From: Alphaproteobacteria bacterium | GTDB lineage: Bacteria; Pseudomonadota; Alphaproteobacteria; UBA828 | NCBI GenBank assembly: GCA_029937205.1 | Contig: JAPYQV010000017.1 | Coordinates: 1 to 15,937, forward strand | Reading direction: 5' to 3' | Length of the DNA stretch: 15,937 nucleotides | Shown: piece after piece, positions 6,897 through 15,173 of the stretch | Layout: each line of letters starts with the position of its first letter | Numbering within the stretch: the stretch's first letter is position 1 | Position numbers and translations under genes: made by a program | The notes under the pieces: model-generated | Database searches by the model: none | The model's input: only the letters and a program-made list of their open reading frames with translations | What the model was told of the DNA's origin: nothing

Positions 6897-8933
6897 TTAT
6901 TCCTCGGCCCCCGCCACCGCCGCCAGCACGTCATCGGCGAGCCGCCCGGTGAGTTCCTGCAAATGATCGAAATCAAATTCGAAACTGCCGACACCAAGGC
7001 TCAATGAGCGCAATTCGATGATCAAATCGTGCATCTCGGCTTGCGGCATCTGACAAACGGTTTCGTCCCAACCCGACCAATCTTCCTTGGCGGAAAATCC
7101 GAGCAGCTGGCCTCTCCGCCCGGTAATCAGGCGCTGAACATTGGGCGTATAATTGCCCGGCGCGGAAATTTTCACCTGGTAGATGGGCTCCAACAACACC
7201 GGATTGCATTTCGGCATGCCTTCCGTCATGGCGAGACGCCCGGCTGTCTTAAACGCCTGCTCGGAACTATCCACCGCATGGTGCTTGCCATCTGTGAGCG
7301 TCACGGAGATATCGACCACTTCAAAGCCAAGCGGTCCTTTGCTGAGATATTCCTTCACCCCGGTTTGCACGGCCGGAATATATTGCTTGGGCACGGAGCC
7401 GCCGACGACGGTATTTTCAAACTGAAAGCCCTCGCCGCGCGGCAGCGGCTTGATATCGATATGAACGTCGCCAAACTGGCCGTGCCCGCCCGACTGTTTC
7501 TTGAAACGCGAATGCTGCGAAACGGGTTTGCGGATCGCTTCCTTGTAAGCCACCTTCGGCAGTTCGGTTTCCAGCGCCACGCCGTATTTGTCTTTCAGGC
7601 GGTCCAGCGCCACGCGCAAGTGCATTTCACCCTGCCCCCAAAGAACGGAATCATTGGTGTCCTTGACCAGGGAGAAAACCACGGACGGATCTTCCTGGCG
7701 CAGCTTGGCGATGGCGGCGGAAAGTTTTACCTCATCCTCGCGCTTGGTGGCGTGTACGGCAAAAGAATAAACCGGCGGCAATTCCGGCGCGCTTGGCAAG
7801 GTTTCGGAGGCCGGCGTGTCTTGCGGCGTGATCGTCGCGCCGGTGGCTGTATCGCTGAGCCGTCCCAGGCCGACAATTTCACCGGCGCCCGCTTTGCTGA
7901 GTTTGTTCTGCTGCTGCCCCATCAGAGCGAACATGCCGGCAATACGCTCACCGCTGGCAAGCACCGTCCCATCGCTGATTTCGCCGCGCCAAATCCGCGC
8001 CAATGAAATTTTCCCGCCTTGGGGCGAGATATAGGTCTTGATGATCTGGCCGAGCGGTGCCGCGTCATCGGCGTTGATGCCCTTGAGGCGAGCCGCGGAG
8101 ACACTGTCCGGCCCGACGGCAATGACCGCCTGCAAAAGCCGCCTGACGCCCCAATCTTTCTCCGCCGCGCCCATGAAGACCGGCACCACGTTTGCATCCG
8201 CAAGTGTGGTGCGAAGAAAATTGGAGACTTCCGCCTCGCTCGGAATCTTATCTTCAAGCAAATTCTCGAGCAGCGAATCATCGAAATCCGCCAGGCTTTC
8301 GAGCAATTGGGTGCGCGCTTCTTCCTGCCGCGATGTGACGCTTTCCGGCGCGCCGACCTGGCTGGAGGCCTGGTGATTGGCATATTGGTGGGCATTTCCG
8401 GTGATCAGGTCGACATAGCCATTGATCGATTCCCCGTCCCGGATGGCAACCTGACAGGGCACCAGCGGGGTCTCGGAAATGCCGCTCAACGCATTGATCA
8501 GCTCGGCCACCCGTACGGTCGTTTCGTCGATCTTGTTGGCGAAGACCGCGTGGGGAATTTTATTCTGCTCGAGGAACTTGAACAGCCGGCCCATAGTCCA
8601 AATGCGTTCGATGTCGGGCTCGCAGACGATGATGGCAAAATCAACGCCCATTAGTGCGTTATATGTGTCCTGGGAGAATTCCACCGAGCCCGGGCAATCC
8701 AGCACCGTCATCGGCGTGCCGTCATGTTCAAACGTCGCTGTATTGACTTCGACACCGGACTGGCGCGTCCGCGCCTCCGGCGATGCATCTCCAACGCTGT
8801 TGCCTTCGCGTACGCTGCCTCTGCGGCTAATGGCGCCCGAGACGGATAGCATGCTCTCAAGAAGTGTCGTCTTACCGCTCGTATAGGGGCCCACGAGAGC
8901 CACACTGCGCGGTTTGCCAGCTGAATCGCTCAT
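6897..8933 (-). CDS. Elongation factor G-like GTPase (EF-G paralogue)
   Basis: The 678-aa translational GTPase has P-loop GPYTSGKT (residues 15-22), G3 DCPGSVEF (79-86) and G4 NKID (133-136). A beta-barrel domain follows, then EF-G domain IV (GGHGQFGDVHID; VVDISVTLTDGKHHAVDSSEQAFK) and domain V (VLLEPIYQVKI; TGRRGQLLG). In canonical EF-G the G3 motif is DTPGH, whose His helps GTP hydrolysis on the ribosome; here it is Ser83 (codon at 8687-8685). This marks a divergent EF-G-like subfamily rather than the housekeeping fusA, which would normally sit in the str operon with rpsL/rpsG. The frame extends to 9062, but the ATG at 8933 has a strong GGGAGAGG site and begins directly before the conserved GTPase domain. 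Its exact role is unknown. It is divergent from djlA. Confidence 0.87.
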   Translation of the reverse strand: MSDSAGKPRSVALVGPYTSGKTTLLESMLSVSGAISRRGSVREGNSVGDASPEARTRQSGVEVNTATFEHDGTPMTVLDCPGSVEFSQDTYNALMGVDFAIIVCEPDIERIWTMGRLFKFLEQNKIPHAVFANKIDETTVRVAELINALSGISETPLVPCQVAIRDGESINGYVDLITGNAHQYANHQASSQVGAPESVTSRQEEARTQLLESLADFDDSLLENLLEDKIPSEAEVSNFLRTTLADANVVPVFMGAAEKDWGVRRLLQAVIAVGPDSVSAARLKGINADDAAPLGQIIKTYISPQGGKISLARIWRGEISDGTVLASGERIAGMFALMGQQQNKLSKAGAGEIVGLGRLSDTATGATITPQDTPASETLPSAPELPPVYSFAVHATKREDEVKLSAAIAKLRQEDPSVVFSLVKDTNDSVLWGQGEMHLRVALDRLKDKYGVALETELPKVAYKEAIRKPVSQHSRFKKQSGGHGQFGDVHIDIKPLPRGEGFQFENTVVGGSVPKQYIPAVQTGVKEYLSKGPLGFEVVDISVTLTDGKHHAVDSSEQAFKTAGRLAMTEGMPKCNPVLLEPIYQVKISAPGNYTPNVQRLITGRRGQLLGFSAKEDWSGWDETVCQMPQAEMHDLIIELRSLSLGVGSFEFDFDHLQELTGRLADDVLAAVAGAEE

Positions 8934-9166
8934 TTCCTCTCCCTCTTTCGGCGCCCGTCTTTTGCGGTCGCTCAATTCCTTGTGTTCCTGTTTCGTCCAG
9001 CTGAATATCGAGTAGCTCCAGCGCGTCATTCTTATTGCAGCAGAGAATACCTGGACTCGCAATTATCACCTTTGCGGAATGTAACAATGCTGCGAGAACC
9101 GCCAGCGCACTGGCGCGAAGGCGAACGGCGGATTATCTTGCTCTCCTCTACCCATAGGAGACGTTG
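8934..9166. promoter_or_regulatory. Divergent promoter region between the EF-G-like gene and djlA
   Basis: The 233 bases lie between two divergent starts and hold both ribosome sites: CCTCTCCC on the plus strand (8936-8943) for the EF-G-like gene, and AGGAG at 9156-9160 for djlA. The reading frame of the EF-G-like gene stays open through part of it, but that extension lacks family similarity. I could not define the promoters themselves. Confidence 0.4.
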
Positions 9167-9913
9167 ATGAGCATTTGGGGGAAAATTGTCGGTGGTGCGG
9201 CGGGCTTTGCGCTGGGCGGACCGATCGGCGCGCTGGTCGGCGTGGCGGCTGGACATTTCGTTGACCGGGCGAGTGCGCGTGGGCGCAGCGCGGCGGGCAC
9301 CGGCGCGCCCGGCATTGAGACCAAACGCCAAGTTTTCGCCATCGCATTGATTGTGCTCTGCGCCAAGATGGCAAAGGCGGACGGCCAGGTCACGCGCGAC
9401 GAAATTGAGGCTTTCAAACGAATCCTCCGCGTGCCCGAAAGGGAAATGGAGCAGGTCGGTCAAATCTTCAACGAGGCGCGGCGCGAATCGACCGGCTTCG
9501 AGCCCTATGCCGAGCAGGTCATGGAGATCTTTCCCCACAACCGGCATGTGCGCGAAGAATTACTGGCAGCACTTTTCCACATCGCCCAGGCGGACGGCAT
9601 TATCCATGAAGGCGAGCTCGCTTTTCTCAAGGCCGTCGCCCGCATCTTTCAGTTCGACGAGCGTGATTTCGACCGCATCTTTTCCAGCCATCTCGGCTCT
9701 GACGATGCCGACCCCTATCAGATTCTGGGCGTCGACAGGGACGCCGAGGACAGTGAGATAAAAAAGGCCTACCGCGATCTAATGCGCGAAAACCACCCCG
9801 ACCGCCTGATGGCCCAGGGCCTGCCGCAGGAGATGATCGATGTGGCCAATGAGAAGGTCGCGCATATCAATGACGCCTATGACCGCGTCACCAAAATGCG
9901 CGGCATGAAATAG
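9167..9913 (+). CDS. djlA: DjlA-type membrane co-chaperone (TerB-like plus C-terminal J domain)
   Basis: DjlA is an inner-membrane-anchored J-protein that stimulates DnaK ATPase activity and has been tied to envelope stress signalling in enterobacteria. The 248-aa product matches the architecture: a Gly-rich N-terminal segment, WGKIVGGAAGFALGGPIGAL...GHFVD (residues 4-33), a TerB-like helical domain (about 48-170, KMAKADGQVTRDEIEAFKRI and IAQADGIIHEGELAFL), and a J domain at about 181-248 with HPD at 210-212. The tail GLPQEMIDVANEKVAHINDAY resembles the corresponding part of the E. coli protein. The ATG at 9167 is preceded by AGGAG at a six-base spacing; an in-frame TTG just before it (9164) is less likely. 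It is probably co-transcribed with the transporter 27 bases downstream. Confidence 0.9.
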   Translation: MSIWGKIVGGAAGFALGGPIGALVGVAAGHFVDRASARGRSAAGTGAPGIETKRQVFAIALIVLCAKMAKADGQVTRDEIEAFKRILRVPEREMEQVGQIFNEARRESTGFEPYAEQVMEIFPHNRHVREELLAALFHIAQADGIIHEGELAFLKAVARIFQFDERDFDRIFSSHLGSDDADPYQILGVDRDAEDSEIKKAYRDLMRENHPDRLMAQGLPQEMIDVANEKVAHINDAYDRVTKMRGMK

Positions 9914-9940
9914 CCCTCCCGCGAGAATAAATCCTTGGCG

Positions 9941-10825
9941 ATGAAGCGCTGGCACATATTCCTCGCCGTCGCCATGGCGATGTTGTGGGGCTTCGGTTTC
10001 GTGACCAGCAAATATGCCGCCGGCCATATGCCGCCGCTGTTCTTCCTGGCGCTGCGCTTCATCGCCGTTTCCTTTTTGCTGGTGTGGTTCGTGCGCTTGC
10101 CGCGCGGCCAGTGGGTGGCGGTGATGCTGTTTGCCTTCAGCATGGGCGCCGGGCATTTCGGTCTTTTCTACATTGCCCTCGACATGGGCGTCGAAGCCTC
10201 GACGGCGGCCATTATTTGGCAAACCCAGGTGCCCATGACGGTGCTGCTCGCCGCGCTCCTGCTCAACGACCGGCCGAGCCGGATCGGTGTGCTTGGCATC
10301 GTGGTCGCATTCTGCGGCGTATTCGTTCTGGTCGGCGAGCCGCGCCATTTCGGAAATATTCTCGCCATCGGACTGGCTCTGGCGTCCTGCGTCATGTGGG
10401 CCGTGGCCAATATCCAGGCCAAGAAGCTGACCCATGTGGCGCCGCTCGCGCTGAACGCCTGGATGTCGGTGTTCTCCGCCATCATGCTGTTGATCTGCTC
10501 GCTCATTCTCGAAAGCGACCAGTTGGAGCGTTATTGGGTTCCGGATTGGCGTCTGCACGGCTCGCTCGCCTATCAGGTGATCGCCTCAACTGTGCTGGCC
10601 TATTGGATTTGGTATTTTCTATTACGCCGCTACCCGGTCTCGCAAATCACCGGCTTTATGCTCCTGGTGCCATTTTTCGGCGTGCTGTCGGGCATATTTG
10701 CGCTTGGCGAACCGATCACGTGGCCGAGCGCACTCGGCGGCGCGGTCACGCTGATCGGCGTCTCTCTAATTGTCTTGGCGGCACGTCCAGATGCCCGCGT
10801 CTTAGCCGCTAATCAGCGAATATAG
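9941..10825 (+). CDS. EamA/DMT-family permease
   Basis: A 294-aa membrane protein of the drug/metabolite transporter superfamily. Two repeated EamA halves of about five hydrophobic helices each are visible: the first begins HIFLAVAMAMLWGFGFVTSKYAAG, with the family-typical WGFxFV and the LRFIAVSFLLVW stretch. The second begins about residue 148 (ILAIGLALASCVMWAVANIQAKKL) and ends in a helix LGGAVTLIGVSLIVLAAR. Substrates in this family are diverse (amino acids, metabolites, nucleotide precursors) and cannot be predicted here. ATG 9941 gives the usual N-terminus; TTG at 9935 is two codons earlier and better spaced from a weak GAGA (9923-9926). It follows djlA closely in the same direction, so an operon is likely. 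Confidence 0.9.
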   Translation: MKRWHIFLAVAMAMLWGFGFVTSKYAAGHMPPLFFLALRFIAVSFLLVWFVRLPRGQWVAVMLFAFSMGAGHFGLFYIALDMGVEASTAAIIWQTQVPMTVLLAALLLNDRPSRIGVLGIVVAFCGVFVLVGEPRHFGNILAIGLALASCVMWAVANIQAKKLTHVAPLALNAWMSVFSAIMLLICSLILESDQLERYWVPDWRLHGSLAYQVIASTVLAYWIWYFLLRRYPVSQITGFMLLVPFFGVLSGIFALGEPITWPSALGGAVTLIGVSLIVLAARPDARVLAANQRI

Positions 10826-10857
10826 CCCGGCAAAACGTCAATCCACATTAACCGGGC
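10825..10857 (+). terminator. Possible stem-loop at the end of the djlA-permease operon
   Basis: GCCCGG (10825-10830) pairs with CCGGGC (10852-10857) around a 21-base loop, starting at the last base of the permease stop codon. There is no T-run after it, so it is at best a Rho-assisted or mRNA-end-protecting hairpin. Weak support. Confidence 0.3.
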
Positions 10858-11004
10858 AGGCAAAATGCAGGCTGACTATAAGATCTGCGTTAATCTCGAA
10901 TTTACCGCTGTGCGATACGCTTTCCTCATCGACGATTGGAACTGAAAGCGTAGCTGGGCGGCGTCAGTAATACAGGCTTATTGGTTAGTGAGTATGTCTT
11001 TATC

Positions 11005-11754
11005 ATGAGACGGTACAGAGACTGGTCGGTTCGCAACAAACTCATTGTACCGATGTTCGCCGTCATGCTTCTCGGCGCTATTGGGGTGAGTTGGTCGCTC
11101 ATTGATATGCACGGCGATTTTATGCACCACGCGTTACCGGAAGAGCGCGCGCTGATCGGATTTCGACACGCGTCGATCGAACTCCTAAGCGAATACCATG
11201 AACTGATGCTCGGGCCGAACGCATCTGCTGAGCAGGAAATTAAAGATCTCAAAGATGAATTAGAAGCTTACGCGGAGCTATTCGAGATATCGGCGGGGGA
11301 CGATGAAATCAAATCCGGTCTTGTCGAGATAATCGAAGCTGCTGAGCAAAATCTACATCGGACCGCCGACGAGGCCATCGCCGAGCGATATCGGCTTGTG
11401 AACAATTCGGTTTTGATGGAAGCGTACCGAGAGGAATTTGGGCATGCGCTCGCCGATGGCAAGCTCAGCAGCGATCCGGCGACAATCGCGCAGACCCAAG
11501 AACTCAACGAGTTGGTCGATAAATACATCTCGCTTCTTCACCAATTGGTCCTAACGCCCAACGATGCGACGCGACACGAGATCGCTGAAATTGAACGCAG
11601 CCTCGAGCGGAAATCCAGAGACCAAACTGACGATGCTTATGATTTCGGTATCCCCAAACAAAATGTCAACAAATTCCATGCCGTACAGCGGGTTCTCCGG
11701 GTAGGACGCTTCAACATCGCGTTGACCAACGGTTTTTTTGGCAAAACGCGATGA
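11005..11754 (+). pseudogene. Sensor half of a hybrid histidine kinase, frameshifted (TM1 and periplasmic helical domain)
   Basis: This is the N-terminal fragment of what was one membrane sensor kinase reading 11005-13864. ATG 11005 (MRRYRDWSVRNKLIVP) leads into TM1 (about residues 14-35) and then a roughly 200-residue, strongly helical, acidic extracytoplasmic region resembling four-helix-bundle sensors. The frame runs into TGA at 11752-11754 just after a run of seven T (11733-11739). Removing one T would restore ...TNGFLAKRDDLEKNYDEL... and join the next fragment in frame; the total length 2860 minus 1 is divisible by 3 (952 aa). A sequencing error in the homopolymer, a true mutation or transcriptional slippage are all possible. 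An upstream TTG at 10981 is an unlikely start. The Shine-Dalgarno sequence is weak. Confidence 0.75.
11733..11739 (+). other. T7 homopolymer at the kinase frameshift
   Basis: Seven consecutive T bases sit where the reading frame must shift by one base for the sensor and HAMP parts to be joined. Six T would restore the frame. Such a run is both a common site of indel error and a possible site of polymerase slippage. Confidence 0.7.
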
Positions 11755-12013
11755 TCTTGAGAAGAACTACGACGAACTTTCAAGCGTGTTGGATGAAGCG
11801 GCAACTTATGTCGCACTTGAAACCGACGATGCATTCCTGGGTGGGTTCACAAGGGTCGCCGCTCTCATACTTGCCGTTGTGATGATGATCACACTGGTCG
11901 GGTATTTGGTGACGCAAGACATCGTGAAGTTGGTGCGGGGACTGGCGGGTACGGTAGGGCGATTTGGCGACAGTGACTTCAGCGCCCGAGCAAACGCTGA
12001 TGGCGACAACTAA
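11738..12013 (+). pseudogene. TM2 and HAMP fragment of the same kinase, ended by a nonsense codon
   Basis: In the frame after the T7 run the sequence encodes the last periplasmic helix (AKRDDLEKNYDELSSVLDEA), TM2 (VAALILAVVMMITLVGYLV) and most of a HAMP linker (IVKLVRGLAGTVGRFGDSDFSARANADGDN). It stops at TAA 12011-12013. The codons that follow, [15 protein letters not shown], are the second HAMP helix, where the consensus has Glu in D-E-I/L-G-x-L just before. A single G to T change (GAA to TAA) would explain the stop. The fragment has no start signal of its own; the TTG at 11738 is not credible. Two independent lesions in about 280 bases argue for real decay of the sensor half rather than one read error. 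Confidence 0.72.
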
Positions 12014-12097
12014 ATCAGCACGTTGGCGGCTGTCTTCAATCAAATGGCCGTACGCCTTGAATCAAATAACATCAGACGCGCCCAGGCCGAGGAAAGC

Positions 12098-13864
12098 ATG
12101 CGCGATGCCAAGGAAGATGCGCAACAGGCGGCCATGATGGCGGAATCGGCCGCGTCCGAGGCCTCGGCTGCCAATCGGGCAAAGTCGGAGTTTTTGGCAA
12201 TCATGAGCCATGAAATCCGCACGCCGATGAATGGGGTTCTCGGCATGACCGGTCTTCTGCTCGACACCAAACTAAGCGATGAACAAAGACTGCACGCCGA
12301 GACCATCCACAGATCGGGCGAGGCATTGCTCGGTATTATCAACGATATCCTCGATTTCTCGAAGATCGAAGCCGGAAAACTCGAGCTTGAAGAGACGGCG
12401 TTCTCCTTGTCGCCGACAATCGACAGCGTTGTCGAACTGGTTGCGCATCGGGTCCATGACAAGGGGATAGAGCTGGCGACTTTCATCGCACCGGACGTGC
12501 CGCTGCACTTGGTGGGAGATGCCGGGCGGCTGCGCCAGATCTTCCTCAATTTGGTCGGCAACGCGATCAAATTTACCGACAAGGGCGGCATCTCGCTCGA
12601 CGTAACCAGCGAAGAATCCGATGACACGGCGCCTCTTCTCAGATTTTCCGTTCGCGATACCGGCATCGGAATCACCCAGGAAGAGCGTAAAAATCTTTTC
12701 AAAAAATTCACCCAGGCCGATGCGACGACGACACGGAAATTTGGTGGTACGGGCCTCGGCCTCGCCATCTGCAAGGAACTCGTGGACCTGATGGGAGGCG
12801 AGATTGGCGTGGACAGTCAGCCTGGCCAAGGCAGTTGCTTTTGGTTCACGGTGCGGTTCAAACGGCAGACAATTGCAGGCAAAGGGACGTTCGCCACACT
12901 TGCCGCGCGGGTGAAGGGCCAGAGGATGCTGGTGGTGGACGACAACGCGGTCAACCAGATGGTATGTGAGAAATATCTGCTGGCGCTCGGCGCACGCGTG
13001 ACGGTGGTCTCGGGCGGCCATGCCGCGCTCGCGGCACTCAGCGAAGCGCACGAAAGTGACCCCTTCAACGTCGCAGTCATCGATCACATGATGCCGGAGA
13101 TAGATGGCGAGGATCTGCTTCGCCGCATTCGCGGCGAGACAAAATATAATGGCATCAAATTAATTCTGTCATCGTCTTCCGGTTTGGCCGTCACCAACAC
13201 CGGTGTCGAAGGGTTGGGCTTCGATGCGGCATTGCCGAAGCCGCTGCGCCGCTCCTTGCTGCTCGCCTGTTTTGCCCGCTTGTATGGTCTGGAATTCGCC
13301 CTGAACAAGGCCGGATCCGCCAAAAATACTATTTCCGTCGCGGCGCGCAAAGGCTCCAAACAGCGAATCCTGGTGGTCGAAGACAACAAGGTGAACCAGA
13401 TGCTGGCGTGCGCCATCCTGGACAGAGCCGGCTATCGGGCCGATGTCGCCGGCAACGGCGTCGAAGCGCTTCAGGCGTTGCGCAGCCGACCCTACGACCT
13501 TGTGCTGATGGACATGCAAATGCCCGAAATGGATGGCTTCGAGGCGACGCGGGAGATCCACAAAATGCGTGGCGAGGTGGCGCGGATCCCGATCATCGCC
13601 ATGACGGCGAACGCCATTGCCGGCGACCAGGAGAGGTGCCTCCAGGCTGGCATGAACGACTATATCTCCAAGCCGATCGATCGTATCAAACTGCTGAAGC
13701 GGATCGCGTATTGGACCGGTGGCGGACAAGATTCGGATCACCAGGAAGCTCCAGAGCGGTCCGCCGGCGGCGTGGATGCGGAGCTCGGCGAGGACGCCGC
13801 CGCCGCCCTGGAAGATTTGTTCGACACACTTGACGATGCGGCCGAAGCCTTGAGCCGCGGATAA
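12098..13864 (+). CDS. Hybrid histidine kinase core with two receiver domains (HisKA-HATPase-REC-REC)
   Basis: This intact 588-aa segment carries a coiled-coil lead (about 1-30) and HisKA with H38 in [11 protein letters not shown]. HATPase_c follows, with N box [14 protein letters not shown]1 DTGIGI, F box FKKFTQAD and G2 GGTGLGL. REC1 spans about 276-395 (VVDDN, phospho-acceptor D329 in [11 protein letters not shown], Lys in LPKP). REC2 spans about 425-545 (VVEDN, D472 in [14 protein letters not shown]). It autophosphorylates on His and relays to Asp in this family. The frame is open from 12014, but the best translation start is ATG 12098, preceded by GAGGA (12089-12093), so a soluble kinase without sensor or HAMP could be made. 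Alternatives are TTG 12023 or ATG 12044, neither with a ribosome site. The Hpt-like gene follows 24 bases downstream. Confidence 0.83.
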   Translation: MRDAKEDAQQAAMMAESAASEASAANRAKSEFLAIMSHEIRTPMNGVLGMTGLLLDTKLSDEQRLHAETIHRSGEALLGIINDILDFSKIEAGKLELEETAFSLSPTIDSVVELVAHRVHDKGIELATFIAPDVPLHLVGDAGRLRQIFLNLVGNAIKFTDKGGISLDVTSEESDDTAPLLRFSVRDTGIGITQEERKNLFKKFTQADATTTRKFGGTGLGLAICKELVDLMGGEIGVDSQPGQGSCFWFTVRFKRQTIAGKGTFATLAARVKGQRMLVVDDNAVNQMVCEKYLLALGARVTVVSGGHAALAALSEAHESDPFNVAVIDHMMPEIDGEDLLRRIRGETKYNGIKLILSSSSGLAVTNTGVEGLGFDAALPKPLRRSLLLACFARLYGLEFALNKAGSAKNTISVAARKGSKQRILVVEDNKVNQMLACAILDRAGYRADVAGNGVEALQALRSRPYDLVLMDMQMPEMDGFEATREIHKMRGEVARIPIIAMTANAIAGDQERCLQAGMNDYISKPIDRIKLLKRIAYWTGGGQDSDHQEAPERSAGGVDAELGEDAAAALEDLFDTLDDAAEALSRG

Positions 13865-13888
13865 TCGGTACAGATGTAAGGAATTGGA

Positions 13889-14341
13889 ATGCCAAGCATA
13901 GCCACATTATCGGACGTCCCAGGCATCGAGACAGATGATGAGAAGCTGCATCAGGATATTGCGGCCCGGATTGCGGCGCTACAGCCGGAATACGAAGCGT
14001 GTACCAAACAGTATCTGGGTCGTGCGCGCCAGGCGCTGGAAGCGGCACGGGCCTTGCCCGGCGACCGCCAGCCTGAAATTGAGAAAATATCCAGAATTGC
14101 CCACAATTTTCGCGATCAAGGGAGCTCATTCGGCTACGACCTGATCACCCTTGTCTGCGATTCGCTGTATACCTTTATCCGCCATCTGCCGGATGCGACG
14201 GATGACGATTTAAAGGTGATTGATCTCCATCTCGGCGCGGTGGCAATGGTCCTCGAAAAACGGATCCGCGGTTCGGGCGGGCAATTCGCCGACACACTCC
14301 GCGACAAGCTCGAAAACATGATCGCCGCGTCCCGCGCGTAA
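13889..14341 (+). CDS. Hpt-like histidine phosphotransfer protein
   Basis: A 150-aa soluble, largely helical protein with an Hpt-type motif IAHNFRDQGSSFGYDLITLVCDSL (about residues 70-93). H72 sits in the position of the phospho-accepting His of HxLKGxxxxxG, but the usual K-G is R75-D76. The region before it (LGRARQALEAA) and after it (DLHLGAVAMVLEKRI) fits the remaining helices. AAGGA at 13879-13883 gives the ATG at 13889 a good ribosome site. Its position directly after a kinase with two REC domains and no Hpt of its own suggests that it accepts phosphate from a REC domain and passes it to a response regulator encoded elsewhere. The pairing is inference from gene order. It is likely co-transcribed with the kinase. 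Confidence 0.72.
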   Translation: MPSIATLSDVPGIETDDEKLHQDIAARIAALQPEYEACTKQYLGRARQALEAARALPGDRQPEIEKISRIAHNFRDQGSSFGYDLITLVCDSLYTFIRHLPDATDDDLKVIDLHLGAVAMVLEKRIRGSGGQFADTLRDKLENMIAASRA

Positions 14342-14404
14342 GCCGATAAGGGTTGGACAATTGCAGGCAGGCGCGGCGGCGAAAGTTGGTCTAAACTGCG
14401 CGCC

Positions 14405-15157
14405 ATGGCACAGCCCTATATAGACTGGCCGACGCCCAATCAGGACGCGCGTCCCGATCCGGCGGATGGTATTGACGTGCTGGTGCTGCACTATACCGGC
14501 ATGAACTCGGCGCGCGAGGCGCTCGAGCGCATGCGCGATCCGGCGTTCAAAGTCAGTGCTCACTGGTGCATCGATGAAGACGGACAAATCTACCGACTGG
14601 TGCCGGAAGCGCGGCGCGCCTGGCATGCCGGCCTCAGCTATTGGCGTCAGCGCCATCTGGTGAATGACGTCTCGATCGGCATCGAATTGGTCAATCCGGG
14701 CCATGAATTCGGCTATCGGCCCTTTCCCGGCGCGCAAATGGATGCGCTGACGGCGCTCTCGCATGAGATTTTGGGGCGTTACAAAATTCCCGCCACGAAC
14801 GTGGTCGGCCATTCGGATATCGCGCCGCACCGCAAACAGGACCCAGGCGAATTGTTCGATTGGGCACGCCTTGCGCGCGACGGCATCGGCGTCTGGCCGA
14901 ACGGCACCGGCGAGCCGGCGGACACCGCGTCGGCCCTGCGCCGAGGCGCAAGCGGCGCCAACGTCAGCGCCTTCCAGAGCAACCTGTTTGATTTCGGCTA
15001 CGGCCTTCATGTCGATGGCCAATACGGCGAGGAGAGCGAAGCCGTTGTGCGCGCCTTTCAGCGCCACTTCCGCCAGGCCCGGGTAGACGGCATCGCCGAC
15101 GGCGCGACCCGCGCTATTCTCGAACATCTGCTGACGAAAACCGCTCTCTCGGCTTGA
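14405..15157 (+). CDS. N-acetylmuramoyl-L-alanine amidase (Amidase_2) with C-terminal peptidoglycan-binding domain
   Basis: A zinc amidase of the AmpD/AmiD type that cleaves the bond between N-acetylmuramic acid and L-Ala. The 250-aa product has probable Zn ligands H29 (VLHYTGM), H136 (VVGHSDIAPHRK) and D146 (KQDPG), plus the catalytic-type Glu94 in GIELVNPG. A PG_binding_1 domain covers about 178-248 (LRRGASGANVSAFQSNLFDFGY...DGQYGEESEAVVRAFQ). No signal peptide or lipobox is visible, so it could be cytoplasmic (muropeptide recycling, AmpD-like) or exported by another route; the peptidoglycan-binding domain argues for contact with the wall. The ATG at 14405 lacks a clear Shine-Dalgarno sequence, and 63 bases separate it from the Hpt gene. 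Its stop codon lies in a 12-bp tandem duplication just before rnpB. Confidence 0.9.
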   Translation: MAQPYIDWPTPNQDARPDPADGIDVLVLHYTGMNSAREALERMRDPAFKVSAHWCIDEDGQIYRLVPEARRAWHAGLSYWRQRHLVNDVSIGIELVNPGHEFGYRPFPGAQMDALTALSHEILGRYKIPATNVVGHSDIAPHRKQDPGELFDWARLARDGIGVWPNGTGEPADTASALRRGASGANVSAFQSNLFDFGYGLHVDGQYGEESEAVVRAFQRHFRQARVDGIADGATRAILEHLLTKTALSA

Positions 15158-15173
15158 CTGGCGGCTTGACTGG
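15151..15173 (+). repeat. Tandem duplication of an 11-base unit (12-base period) before rnpB
   Basis: GGCTTGACTGG occurs at 15151-15161 and again at 15163-15173, separated by one C. The first copy carries the amidase stop codon TGA (15155-15157); the second carries a TTGACT that could be the rnpB -35 element. Confidence 0.7.

Noticed and set aside
8934..9062. N-terminal extension of the EF-G-like protein from the start at 9062
   Set aside because: The extra 43 residues are not EF-G-like, and a strong Shine-Dalgarno sequence precedes ATG 8933.
9779..10558. Minus-strand open frame of 259 codons rich in His and Gln
   Set aside because: It is antisense to djlA and the EamA permease; the His/Gln richness is the mirror of hydrophobic codons in the true gene.
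12040..13087. Two overlapping minus-strand open frames opposite the kinase
   Set aside because: They are shadows of the HisKA/HATPase coding frame with no motif of their own.
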